NCBI GenBank assembly: GCA_947369085.1
Contig: CANBJR010000025.1
Coordinates: forward strand, 1-32,580
Length of the DNA stretch: 32,580 nucleotides
From: an uncultured Clostridia bacterium
GTDB lineage: Bacteria > Bacillota > Clostridia > Oscillospirales > Acutalibacteraceae
Direction of reading: 5' to 3'
The notes beneath the pieces are model-generated. The model was not told the DNA's origin and did no database searches. It saw only the letters and a program-made list of their open reading frames with translations. The translations under genes were made by a program, and so were the position numbers. Shown here in pieces: positions 1 through 6,113 of this stretch. Each line of letters opens with the position of its first letter. The first letter of the stretch is position 1.

Positions 1-5
1 AAAAA

Positions 6-22
6 TCGAGAAAAATTCTCGA
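6..22. terminator. Bidirectional intrinsic terminator after tRNA-Arg
   Basis: A perfect 7-bp inverted repeat (TCGAGAA / TTCTCGA) with a 3-nt loop is flanked by A5 at 1-5 and T6 at 24-29. On the minus strand the T-run directly follows the stem, so it can end the tRNA-Arg transcript; it can also stop transcription from the other side. Confidence 0.75.
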
Positions 23-30
23 CTTTTTTG

Positions 31-107
31 TGGTCCGCCCGAAGGGATTTGAACCCCCGTTCTCCGGAATCGGAATCCGTTGCGTTATCCAGCTGCGCCA
101 CGGGCGG
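31..107 (-). tRNA. tRNA-Arg (anticodon CCG)
   Basis: Read on the minus strand, the sequence folds as a cloverleaf: acceptor CCGCCCG pairs with CGGGCGG, followed by discriminator A and an encoded CCA. The anticodon loop is TTCCGAT, giving anticodon CCG (Arg), and the T loop is TTCAAAT. The top pair of the anticodon stem (A-G) is a mismatch. A terminator follows at once downstream. Confidence 0.93.
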
Positions 108-337
108 AAATATTCGTTTTTTAGACTATCCCTATAATACAGCAGAAATTATTAGTTTGCATTGCAATATAAACGATAATTTAGTCGAGTGCCTCGACAC
201 GCAAATCGAGCGAAAAAAATCGGTTGTTTAGGTAAAAACGGTTGCCCGAATTATAGATTGATATATAGGAAACGTTTAGGGACGTCAGAGATGCCGTTCC
301 CTACGGCGATACAGGAAACGTTTGGTTTCAGCCGTAG

Positions 338-357
338 GGACACGGCGCGCCGTGTCC
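338..357. repeat. 20-bp perfect palindrome, unit 1
   Basis: GGACACGGCG followed by its exact reverse complement, preceded by CGTAG. It is the first copy of a unit that recurs inverted at 476-495. Confidence 0.85.
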
Positions 358-445
358 GTAGTGGCAATCAAACTTCACCTATTAAATTGTAATTATAGAG
401 GAAAATAAACATTTCCGTAGGGGACGGTTTCCTACACGTCCCTTT

Positions 446-474
446 CACAAAAAATTGCAATGCAATTTTTTGTG
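446..474. repeat. 14-bp inverted repeat with 1-nt centre
   Basis: CACAAAAAATTGCA (446-459), A, then TGCAATTTTTTGTG (461-474): a perfect 14-bp stem inside the MITE-like element. It directly abuts the second palindrome. Confidence 0.85.
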
Positions 475-475
475 C

Positions 476-495
476 GGACACGGCACGCCGTGTCC
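476..495. repeat. Palindromic unit 2, inverted copy of unit 1
   Basis: GGACACGGC / GCCGTGTCC arms around AC, followed by CTACG. Reverse-complemented, it matches the flank and core of the 338-357 unit, so the two copies face each other. Confidence 0.8.
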
Positions 496-604
496 CTACG
501 TCAACGTTGCTATAATTACAACGCTAAATTATCGTTTAGTTTACTAAAAGGGGATAAACTAAATATATTATACTATTTTTCTGTTGATTTATCAAGCGAT
601 TTGA

Positions 605-2506
605 TTAATCCGAAAGCTCCTCCCAGATTAAATACTGCTCCTCCTGCTCTTGCTGGAGCTGTTCAAGTCGGTTTGTAAGCTCAATGAGTTTTTCATAATC
701 AGCGGCAACCTCTTCGCTTGAGAGCAAAGCCTGTGTTTTTTCAATTTCGCCGTCAAGTCTTTCAATTTCTGCCTCTGCTTTGTTAAGCCTTGTTTTGCGC
801 TTTCTTTCTTCGCTTTGCTTTTGCTTTTGCAGGAAGTAATCATTTTGCGGTTTTTCTTTATTAACAGATGATTTTTCGGCTTTCGTTTCGCCGATTTCTG
901 ATTTTGTGCGTTCAAGATAATAGTCGTAGTTGCCGAGATATTCAGTCATTCCGTCGGGTTTCATAACAAGTACACGGTCTGCAAGCTTGTTTATAAAATA
1001 TCGGTCGTGGCTGATAATCAAAAGTGTTCCGCCGTACTCCTTGAGCGTGTTTTCAAGTTCCTCTCGTGAGGATGAGTCAAGGTGGTTTGTCGGCTCGTCC
1101 AAAAGTAAAAAGTTATCGCCCTTTAGCATAAGTTTTAAAAGCGAAACTCTTGCTCTTTCACCGCCGCTCATCTTTGAAAGCGGTTTAAAAACCTCCTCAC
1201 CTCTGAACAAAAACGCCGCCATTGCGCTTCTTACTTCCGTTTGAGTCATATTGGGAAACGTATCCCATACTTCGTCAATTGCAGTTTTACTCAAATCAAG
1301 ATTCTGCTGCATCTGGTCAAAATAGCCTGCTGTCACATTTGTGCCGTAGTCATACTCTCCGCTGTCTTGAGGCAGTTTGCCTGTGAGAATTTTAAAAAGC
1401 GTTGTTTTGCCGCAGCCGTTTGCGCCGAGAATGAAGATTCTTTCGCCTTTTCGGATATGTATGTCAACATTTTTAAACAAATGCTTTTCGCCGAACGATT
1501 TTGCAAGACCTCTGCAAATCAAAACGTCGTTTCCGCTTTCGCACTTAGGCTCAAAATGCATATGCATTGTTTCAAGCTCACTGTCGGGAGTAATAAGCTG
1601 AGCCTTTATTCTGTCAGCTTCTTTTTGCTTGCTTGCCGCAGTAATAAAGTTGCGTTCACGTCCCCAGCGCTTTTGCTGTTCAACAATGCTTTCAATTCGT
1701 TTGATTTCCTTTATATCATTTTCATACTTGTTTTTAATCGATTCGTTGTATGCTTTTTTCTTTTCAATAAACTCCGAGTATGCGCCCTTGTAGCACATTG
1801 TGCGGTTATGTTCAAGCTCAATAGTTTTGTTGGTTACCTTGTCAAGAAAATATCTGTCGTGGCTTATGATTATCATTGCGCCCTTGAAGTCACGCAAAAA
1901 TCCTTCAAGCCAATTCACCGAGCCTATGTCAAGGTGGTTTGTCGGCTCGTCAAGCAGCAGCATATTGCTCTGTGAAAGCAACAGCTTTGCAAGGCAGAGC
2001 TTTGAGCGCTGCCCTCCGCTCAGACTTCCGACAGGCATTGTAAAGTCAGCTTCTTTAAAGCCAAGCCCCAAGAGCGCCGCACGTGTACGGCTTTTGTATG
2101 TAAGACCCCCGAGATTTTCAAAACTTTCAATAAGGCGTGTTTGCCTTTCAACAAGCTCGTCAAGATTGCCGTTTTTATTATCAATATCATTAGTGACGTC
2201 TGAAATTTCTTTTTCCATATCGGCAAGGTAATCAAAAACCGACAACAGCTCGTTGTACACGTCAATTCTCGGATTGTTGCAGGCGTGCTGTTCCATATAG
2301 CCTACACGGGTATTCTTTTCAAATGTAACGGTACCTGAAGTGGGAGAAATTTTGCCGTTCAGAATTTTGAAAAGGGTAGTTTTACCGACGCCGTTTGCAC
2401 CGATAAAGCCTACTTTGTCAGTGTTTTCAATGTCGAATGAAACGTCGGTAAAAAGGTTTCTTTCGATAAATGTCATTGTCAGATTGCGCACGGATAACGC
2501 AGACAT
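605..2506 (-). CDS. ABC-F family ATPase
   Basis: Soluble protein of 633 residues with two ABC ATPase domains and no membrane segment, as in the ABC-F family, whose members act on the ribosome as translation factors or, in some branches, protect it from antibiotics. Seen: Walker A GANGVGKTT (residues 36-44) and GANGCGKTT in the second half; signatures LSGGQ and MSGGE; two LLLDEPTNHLD Walker B motifs; a charged inter-domain linker with WGRERNFITAASKQK; and a Lys/Glu-rich C-terminal coiled coil. The start at 2506 is chosen because GAGGTG lies 5 nt upstream; an upstream ATG six codons earlier overlaps that site. It follows the DUF5658-like gene by 38 nt and is probably cotranscribed with it. The layout resembles the YdiF/Uup-type housekeeping branch; resistance cannot be read from sequence alone. 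Confidence 0.93.
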   Translation of the reverse strand: MSALSVRNLTMTFIERNLFTDVSFDIENTDKVGFIGANGVGKTTLFKILNGKISPTSGTVTFEKNTRVGYMEQHACNNPRIDVYNELLSVFDYLADMEKEISDVTNDIDNKNGNLDELVERQTRLIESFENLGGLTYKSRTRAALLGLGFKEADFTMPVGSLSGGQRSKLCLAKLLLSQSNMLLLDEPTNHLDIGSVNWLEGFLRDFKGAMIIISHDRYFLDKVTNKTIELEHNRTMCYKGAYSEFIEKKKAYNESIKNKYENDIKEIKRIESIVEQQKRWGRERNFITAASKQKEADRIKAQLITPDSELETMHMHFEPKCESGNDVLICRGLAKSFGEKHLFKNVDIHIRKGERIFILGANGCGKTTLFKILTGKLPQDSGEYDYGTNVTAGYFDQMQQNLDLSKTAIDEVWDTFPNMTQTEVRSAMAAFLFRGEEVFKPLSKMSGGERARVSLLKLMLKGDNFLLLDEPTNHLDSSSREELENTLKEYGGTLLIISHDRYFINKLADRVLVMKPDGMTEYLGNYDYYLERTKSEIGETKAEKSSVNKEKPQNDYFLQKQKQSEERKRKTRLNKAEAEIERLDGEIEKTQALLSSEEVAADYEKLIELTNRLEQLQQEQEEQYLIWEELSD

Positions 2507-2544
2507 AAAATCACCTCTTTTCAAATCATCCTTTCTATTTTACA

Positions 2545-2928
2545 TTAAAAACTTAAAAAGAGCAATACAAAATTAAAAATATGCCAGAGGTTGACAAGTG
2601 CATAAGAGCCTATTCCGATATAGAGCAAAAGGTTTGTGAAAAAACCCTCCTCAACTGCCATGAGTTTGTAGACAACCAAGCAGATTATTATTAAGACAAG
2701 AGGCAGTATGCCCTTTATGAGCAGTGCAGACCAGAAGCTGCCCAAAACGGGCTGCATAATAGGGTTTGCTTCAAAAAATCTGCCGCTTGCCAACAGAGAT
2801 TGAGTGCAGAACCAGTCAACGAGATTGAGAAAGTAAAGAAAAAATATTTTTTGATAAAACGAAAAACCTTTGGATTTTTTAACATTATATTCATTTTGAA
2901 AGCTTTTTTGGTTGTTTGTGTATTCCAT
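2545..2928 (-). CDS. Small membrane protein, DUF5658-like
   Basis: 127 residues with a hydrophilic N-terminal ~30 residues and about three to four membrane segments. The motif NLVDWFCTQSLLASGRFFEANP resembles the conserved NxxDxxxT...EANP pattern of DUF5658 membrane proteins; the function of that family is unknown to me. Start is supported by AAAGGCGG about 5 nt upstream of the ATG. It lies 38 nt upstream of the ABC-F gene on the same strand, with no terminator between them, so the two are likely one transcript. Confidence 0.7.
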   Translation of the reverse strand: MEYTNNQKSFQNEYNVKKSKGFSFYQKIFFLYFLNLVDWFCTQSLLASGRFFEANPIMQPVLGSFWSALLIKGILPLVLIIICLVVYKLMAVEEGFFTNLLLYIGIGSYALVNLWHIFNFVLLFLSF

Positions 2929-3151
2929 AATACCGCCTTTGATTATAATAGATTTTCGCTTTACAGGGAGATTTTGTAAAATGTTGGGGTAATATTTTTA
3001 ATAATTAACATCTGTTGTATTAAGGATATTATTTACAGCGCAAAGCATATTATTCAATTTTTTGTTTTGTGTTAAAAAGTCAGGTTTTATCGTAATCAAT
3101 GCTGTGCGAAGAAAAAAGTGATAAAAAGTTAAAAAATTATTAAAAAAAGTG

Positions 3152-3180
3152 TTGACAAATTAAGCTTGTTATGATATATT
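3152..3180 (+). promoter_or_regulatory. Sigma-A promoter of the tRNA-Thr/tRNA-Tyr unit
   Basis: TTGACA (3152-3157), 17-nt spacer, TATATT (3175-3180), 28 nt before the mature tRNA-Thr. The rest of the gap 2929-3151 is AT-rich and holds nothing I can identify. Confidence 0.8.
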
Positions 3181-3208
3181 ATTAAAGCACTCGAAATTAC
3201 AGAGATTC

Positions 3209-3284
3209 GCTGGTGTAGCTCAGTTGGTAGAGCAGCTGATTTGTAATCAGCAGGTCGGGGGTTCAAGTCCGTCCACCAGCTCCA
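3209..3284 (+). tRNA. tRNA-Thr (anticodon TGT)
   Basis: Acceptor GCTGGTG pairs with CACCAGC, discriminator T, encoded CCA. The anticodon arm CTGAT-TTGTAAT-CAG gives anticodon TGT (Thr), and the T loop is TTCAAGT. All arms are well paired. Confidence 0.95.
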
Positions 3285-3286
3285 TT

Positions 3287-3314
3287 AAAGCCTACTGTTT
3301 AGGCAGTAGGCTTT
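3287..3314 (+). other. Hairpin between the two tRNAs
   Basis: A perfect 11-bp stem (AAAGCCTACTG / CAGTAGGCTTT) with a 6-nt loop and only a short T3 tail. It may be a weak terminator that lowers tRNA-Tyr output, or a processing signal. Confidence 0.6.
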
Positions 3315-3332
3315 ACCTATGAAATTGAATAT

Positions 3333-3417
3333 GGGAGAATTCCCGAGTGGCCAAAGGGGGCAGACTGTAAATCTGTTGTCATCGACTTCGATGGTTCGAA
3401 TCCATCTTCTCCCACCA
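3333..3417 (+). tRNA. tRNA-Tyr (anticodon GTA)
   Basis: Acceptor GGGAGAA pairs with TTCTCCC, discriminator A, encoded CCA. Anticodon loop ACTGTAAAT gives GTA (Tyr). The long variable arm (TTGTCATCGACTTCGA region) is typical of bacterial class II tRNA-Tyr. The accessory strip begins at its last base. Confidence 0.96.
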
Positions 3418-3471
3418 AACACAAATAATCCGAACTTTTTACTGAGATGAAAAGTTCGGATTTTTGGTTTT
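3417..3471 (+). repeat. Direct repeat copy 1 (tRNA-Tyr 3' end and terminator)
   Basis: From the last A of the encoded CCA, 27 bp (3417-3443) are identical to 4578-4604, and GTTCGGATTTTTGGTTTT (3454-3471) is identical to 4617-4634. Only the hairpin loop differs. The two copies are 1161 bp apart and bracket the barnase-barstar pair. Confidence 0.92.
3427..3465 (+). terminator. Intrinsic terminator of the tRNA operon
   Basis: 13-bp stem AATCCGAACTTTT / AAAAGTTCGGATT with a 10-nt loop and a T5 run. Confidence 0.85.
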
Positions 3472-3500
3472 TTGAAAAATATAGAAAAATTTTTAAAAAA

Positions 3501-3518
3501 TTGCATATATTTATGCAA
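3501..3518. repeat. Small inverted repeat upstream of the barnase gene
   Basis: TTGCATA, TATT, TATGCAA: a 7-bp stem with a 4-nt loop, 65 nt before the barnase start. It could be an operator or part of the leader; nothing else supports either. Confidence 0.4.
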
Positions 3519-3582
3519 CTTTTCTCTTTTTCTCTCTATATATGAAAGGACAAACCTTTAAAATTATATGAAGGAGAAAAAT

Positions 3583-4182
3583 ATGAGTATTATTGTTAGA
3601 AAAACATATTATTGGGAGTATGATAAATGTAATCACATTGAAAAAGATCTTATTGAACTATTTGTACCTCAAACACATAAAAGCAAAGAATACAAGAATT
3701 GGATTGCAATTCTTGATTTGAAAACTTGTTTAGTGTGTAGAAACTGTCATGGAAAAATATATAAATTCTATGAACAACCTCTCGAACAACCGCCGGTTCA
3801 TAATAATTGTCGTTGTGAAATTGTTGAAATCGATGCTGTTTATGTGGGAGGGGCTACTCAAGACGGAGTTGCCGGTGCTGACTATGTATTAAAACAAACA
3901 GGAGTTTTACCGGATTGTTACATTACAAAAAAGACAGCTAAAAAATTGGGTTGGTCACCTATACTCGGAAATTTAAATATTGTTGCGCCAGGTATGCAGA
4001 TAGGAGGGGATGTTTTCCAAAACAGAAACGGACACCTTCCTATAGCAGAAGGTAGAATATGGTATGAAGCAGATATAAATTATGATTTCGGTTATAGAAA
4101 TCACCATAGAATATTGTATTCGAATGATGGCTTAATATTTGCAACTTATGATCATTATATGACTTTTGTTCAGGTGCAGTAA
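3583..4182 (+). CDS. Barnase-like RNase toxin with MuF-type Cys/His motif
   Basis: 199 residues. The C-terminal half (about 96-199) aligns clearly with barnase, a guanyl-preferring secreted RNase: LPDCYITKK, LGWSP, GNLNIVAPG, IGGDVFQNR, GRIWYEADINY, RNHHRILYSNDGLI, YDHYMTF. The barnase active-site residues Lys27, Glu73, Arg83, Arg87 and His102 correspond to K116, E162, R172, R176 and H191, all present. The N-terminal part has CLVCRNC (C49, C52, C55) and HNNCRC (H73, C76, C78), a pattern seen at the end of phage MuF/SPP1 gp7-type head proteins and of toxins derived from them. No signal peptide or membrane segment. Start at 3583 is chosen for AAGGAG 6 nt upstream; an ATG at 3568 lacks such a site. 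Barstar follows 15 nt later. Delivery route unknown. Confidence 0.9.
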   Translation: MSIIVRKTYYWEYDKCNHIEKDLIELFVPQTHKSKEYKNWIAILDLKTCLVCRNCHGKIYKFYEQPLEQPPVHNNCRCEIVEIDAVYVGGATQDGVAGADYVLKQTGVLPDCYITKKTAKKLGWSPILGNLNIVAPGMQIGGDVFQNRNGHLPIAEGRIWYEADINYDFGYRNHHRILYSNDGLIFATYDHYMTFVQVQ

Positions 4183-4197
4183 AAGGAGGAAAAGGAA

Positions 4198-4494
4198 ATG
4201 TTAACTGATGAATTAAAAAAATATATTTTGGACTTTTCAGAATGCAATTATTTAGGGGAAATTCATCAAAAAATTCAAACGGTCTTGGAGTTGCCGGATT
4301 GGTATGGACAAAATTTGGACGCTTTATGGGATTCAATTACAGGTATTATGTATCTTCCTGCGGAAATCACTATTATTTTTCAACCGCAAACTATACAGGC
4401 TTTACAGTTATCAGAAGAGGTTGATAAAATAATTACTGTTTTTAAGGAAGCTGCTAATGAATTTGGTGAAATTGTTTTGAATATTGTAAAGTAA
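4198..4494 (+). CDS. Barstar-family RNase inhibitor (immunity protein)
   Basis: 98 residues with the barstar core motif: LPDWYGQNLDALWDSITG (residues 32-49), where W35/Y36, D41 and D45 correspond to barstar Y29/Y30, D35 and D39, the acidic and aromatic residues that plug the barnase active site. Barstar binds barnase in the cytoplasm and blocks the RNase. It starts 15 nt after the toxin gene with a strong AAAGGAGGAAAAGGAA site, so the two are one transcript, as expected for a toxin-immunity pair. No sign of damage. Confidence 0.92.
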   Translation: MLTDELKKYILDFSECNYLGEIHQKIQTVLELPDWYGQNLDALWDSITGIMYLPAEITIIFQPQTIQALQLSEEVDKIITVFKEAANEFGEIVLNIVK

Positions 4495-4517
4495 TGAAGT
4501 GATGCAGGGATTATAAA

Positions 4518-4562
4518 TTCGTTGGTTCAAAACTACCATAAAAATCTGCGAAAACATCTTTT
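4518..4562 (+). other. Possible decayed tRNA 3' fragments
   Basis: Ahead of repeat copy 2, 4518-4537 matches the tRNA-Tyr T-arm region (TTCGATGGTTCGAATCCATC) at 15 of 20 bases, and 4547-4562 matches tRNA-Tyr 3395-3410 at 12 of 16. Both could be relics of a duplicated tRNA end; either could be chance in AT-rich DNA. Otherwise nothing is visible in 4495-4577. Confidence 0.3.
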
Positions 4563-4577
4563 TTGCTCAACCCTGAC

Positions 4578-4634
4578 AAACACAAATAATCCGAACTTTT
4601 TACTTATTGGTGAAACGTTCGGATTTTTGGTTTT
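4578..4634 (+). repeat. Direct repeat copy 2 (tRNA-Tyr terminator duplicate)
   Basis: 27 bp identical to 3417-3443 plus 18 bp identical to 3454-3471, with a different hairpin loop. It stands far from any intact tRNA, immediately before the second toxin-like reading frame. Confidence 0.92.
4588..4628 (+). terminator. Terminator hairpin in repeat copy 2
   Basis: 9-bp stem AATCCGAAC / GTTCGGATT with a T5 run. It ends the barnase-barstar transcript in effect. Confidence 0.75.
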
Positions 4635-4636
4635 AG

Positions 4637-4868
4637 GCTGATAATTCAAAATGGTTGCAAGCTGAAATTGAAAGGCAAGGACTTAAGAACTATATTACAG
4701 GTAATTATATATTAGGTAAATTAGACCATAATGGTCAGAGAATTAGCATTAGAGTAACGATATCAAGAAAAAACAATGGGAACGACATTTCGTTTGTGAC
4801 AGGTTGCAGGTTGGATATTATATCCAAACGGACAAATCAAATTAACTACACCCTTTAAAGGTAAATAA
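4637..4868 (+). pseudogene. Frameshifted toxin-like C-terminal domain remnant
   Basis: An open frame begins right after the in-frame TAG at 4634 and reads ADNSKWLQAEIERQGL...NDISFVTG with no ATG or ribosome site of its own, so it looks like a C-terminal domain cut from a larger protein. The frame breaks at a tandem 7-bp duplication, CAGGTTG at 4800-4806 and 4807-4813. Removing one copy restores SFVTGWILYPNGQIKLTTP followed by FKGK and TAA at 4866-4868, one base before the next gene. The compact charged domain ending in a TTPFKG-like tail, placed before a small acidic protein, is the usual look of a polymorphic-toxin C-terminus. I cannot name its family and its activity is unknown. Confidence 0.65.
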
Positions 4869-4869
4869 A

Positions 4870-5118
4870 ATGAAAATGATGGACTGTGTAGAGATAATTG
4901 CAGAAAAAGAAAAATATATTAAAAATGGTGTACATAAGGGTATGCAGGGATGGATTTGTTTGGATGACTGCACCAATGGATATTGGCTGGTAAATTTTCC
5001 GCAATGCGGAGAAAAGGATGATATTGCAGAAATAAGCATAAATGAAAAAGATATGAGAATAATCCCATCACTTAATGCCACTGTTAATGAGCAAATAAAG
5101 GAAATGTTTAATGAGTAG
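4870..5118 (+). CDS. Candidate immunity protein of the second cassette
   Basis: 82 residues, acidic, soluble, without signal peptide: MKMMDCVEIIAEKEKY, then KGMQGWICLDDCTNGYWLVNF, ending in an acidic tail. I do not recognise a named family. It begins one base after the restored stop of the toxin-like remnant, the spacing expected for a translationally coupled toxin-immunity pair, and the role is inferred from that position only. Alternative starts at 4876 and 4879 are possible; AAAGG lies 9 nt before 4870. The gene is intact although its presumed toxin is frameshifted. It ends in TAG. Confidence 0.6.
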   Translation: MKMMDCVEIIAEKEKYIKNGVHKGMQGWICLDDCTNGYWLVNFPQCGEKDDIAEISINEKDMRIIPSLNATVNEQIKEMFNE

Positions 5119-5129
5119 AATTATACTAA

Positions 5130-5453
5130 TATGTAGGAGTAGTTTCGGCAAATAACGAGCCGGATAAAATGACAAAAGCAGGGTTTACAACAATAAAAAG
5201 TGAATTTGTAAATGCCCCCGTAATTAATGAGTTGCCGCTTGTACTCGAATGTGTTTTGAAGCAGGTTGTTGACGGCAGTAAGTTTATCGGTGAAATAAAA
5301 AATGTCAGTGCAGATGAAAGTATCTTAGGCGAGGACGAAGAAATAGACCTTGGTAAATTACCTCCTATTACTTATGATCCGGTTCATCACGGATATTATG
5401 AACTTGGAAACCGTGTGGGCAATGCTTTCAAGGACGGAATTCAGCTCAAATAA
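5130..5453 (+). pseudogene. Flavin reductase family protein, 3' half only
   Basis: The frame, open from the stop at 5127, reads YVGVVSANNEPDKMTKAGF, then TTIKSEFVNAP, ELPLVLEC, IGEI, ITYDPVHHGYYELG and GNAFKDGIQLK. This matches the second half of flavin reductase-like (FMN-binding split-barrel) proteins; roughly the first 90 residues, with much of the flavin site, are missing. An ATG at 5169 could start a 94-residue product but has no good ribosome site and sits mid-domain. The break lies 12 bases after the candidate immunity gene, so the accessory strip probably replaced the 5' half. A terminator follows at 5491. Confidence 0.8.
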
Positions 5454-5490
5454 AAAGTAATTTTTTGACCTAATATTCTGCGAAAGAAGA

Positions 5491-5517
5491 CCGCTTTAAA
5501 CACAATATTTAAGGCGG
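5491..5517 (+). terminator. Terminator of the flavin reductase remnant
   Basis: 10-bp stem CCGCTTTAAA / TTTAAGGCGG with one G-T pair, then TTACTTTTGTCTTT; a moderate T-rich tail. Confidence 0.6.
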
Positions 5518-5565
5518 TTACTTTTGTCTTTAATACTAACATTCATTAAAATGTCAGCAGACAAC

Positions 5566-5595
5566 TGCAACTTAGGTACAGAAAAATGCAACTTA
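5566..5595 (+). promoter_or_regulatory. Paired TGCAACTTA direct repeats, candidate LytTR operator
   Basis: TGCAACTTA at 5566-5574 and again at 5587-5595, 21 bp apart start to start (two helical turns), ending 7 bp upstream of the -35 box. LytTR regulators bind paired direct repeats next to promoters, so this is probably the autoregulatory site of the LytTR gene just downstream. Binding is inferred. Confidence 0.6.
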
Positions 5596-5602
5596 CTTAT
5601 TA

Positions 5603-5631
5603 TTGAATTTAATTATTGTTTTTGTTATGAT
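5603..5631 (+). promoter_or_regulatory. Promoter of the LytTR-DUF3021 operon
   Basis: TTGAAT (5603-5608), 17-nt spacer, TATGAT (5626-5631), 32 nt before the GTG start of the LytTR gene. Confidence 0.75.
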
Positions 5632-5663
5632 AAAATAAGGTTACAAAATGGGGAGGTCAGACA

Positions 5664-6104
5664 GTGTTTAAAATAACAATTACGCAAATCGGTGAAAACG
5701 ACGAAGAAGAAATCATCGTTAAGTGCCGTGAAATCAACGACGAGGTGCTCTCAATTGTTGAAAGGCTCAAAAAGAAAGAAGCTATGCTGCTTGGCAGCAA
5801 GGGCGGTGAGATGTTCCGCATTGCGCCTAAGGACATTTTTTATATTGAGTCTGTTGACAACAAAACCTATATTTATCTTCAGAAAAACGTCTATGAATCA
5901 AAGCTGAAGCTTTATGAGCTTGAAGAACAGTTAGGTAGTACAATGCTGTTTCGGTGTTCAAAGGCTATGATACTGAATATCTCAAAAATACGTTCGGTAA
6001 CGCCGTCAATCAACGGCAGATTTGAAGCAAAGCTTACTAACGGAGAAACGGTGATAATTTCACGCCAGTATGTGCCGAATCTGAAAAAACGTTTAGGAAT
6101 GTGA
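5664..6104 (+). CDS. LytTR-family DNA-binding regulator
   Basis: 146 residues with a LytTR DNA-binding domain from about residue 40 to the end (FRIAPKDIFYIESVDNKTYI, LGSTMLFRCSKAMILNISKI, VIISRQYVPNLKKRL) and no receiver domain. This is the stand-alone form that pairs with a DUF3021 membrane protein in Firmicutes; in characterised LytTR regulatory systems the membrane partner restrains the regulator. Start is GTG with GGGAGG 8 nt upstream. The next gene starts within 10 nt, so the pair is cotranscribed. The upstream TGCAACTTA repeats suggest autoregulation. Confidence 0.9.
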   Translation: MFKITITQIGENDEEEIIVKCREINDEVLSIVERLKKKEAMLLGSKGGEMFRIAPKDIFYIESVDNKTYIYLQKNVYESKLKLYELEEQLGSTMLFRCSKAMILNISKIRSVTPSINGRFEAKLTNGETVIISRQYVPNLKKRLGM

Positions 6105-6113
6105 GGTGCTATG

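Larger units (their letters stand above)
170..538. mobile_element. MITE-like element with 15-bp terminal inverted repeats
   Basis: The gene-free stretch 108-604 holds a 369-bp unit whose ends are a perfect 15-bp inverted repeat (170-184 TAAACGATAATTTAG; 524-538 its complement). Inside are a 20-bp perfect palindrome (338-357), a near-identical one in opposite orientation (476-495), a 14-bp-arm hairpin (446-474), a 12-bp inverted pair (387-398 / 510-521) and a 9-bp pair (299-307 / 331-339). No believable gene lies inside. The nested inverted architecture suggests a non-autonomous mobile element or a composite of REP-like units. No clear target-site duplication was seen, so mobility is an inference. 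Confidence 0.6.

Noticed and set aside
605..2506. Antibiotic-resistance ABC-F gene
   Set aside because: The sequence looks like the housekeeping branch, and resistance members cannot be told apart by eye.
5169..5453. Intact short flavin reductase gene
   Set aside because: The family register continues upstream of this ATG to 5130 without a start, so the frame is a truncated remnant.
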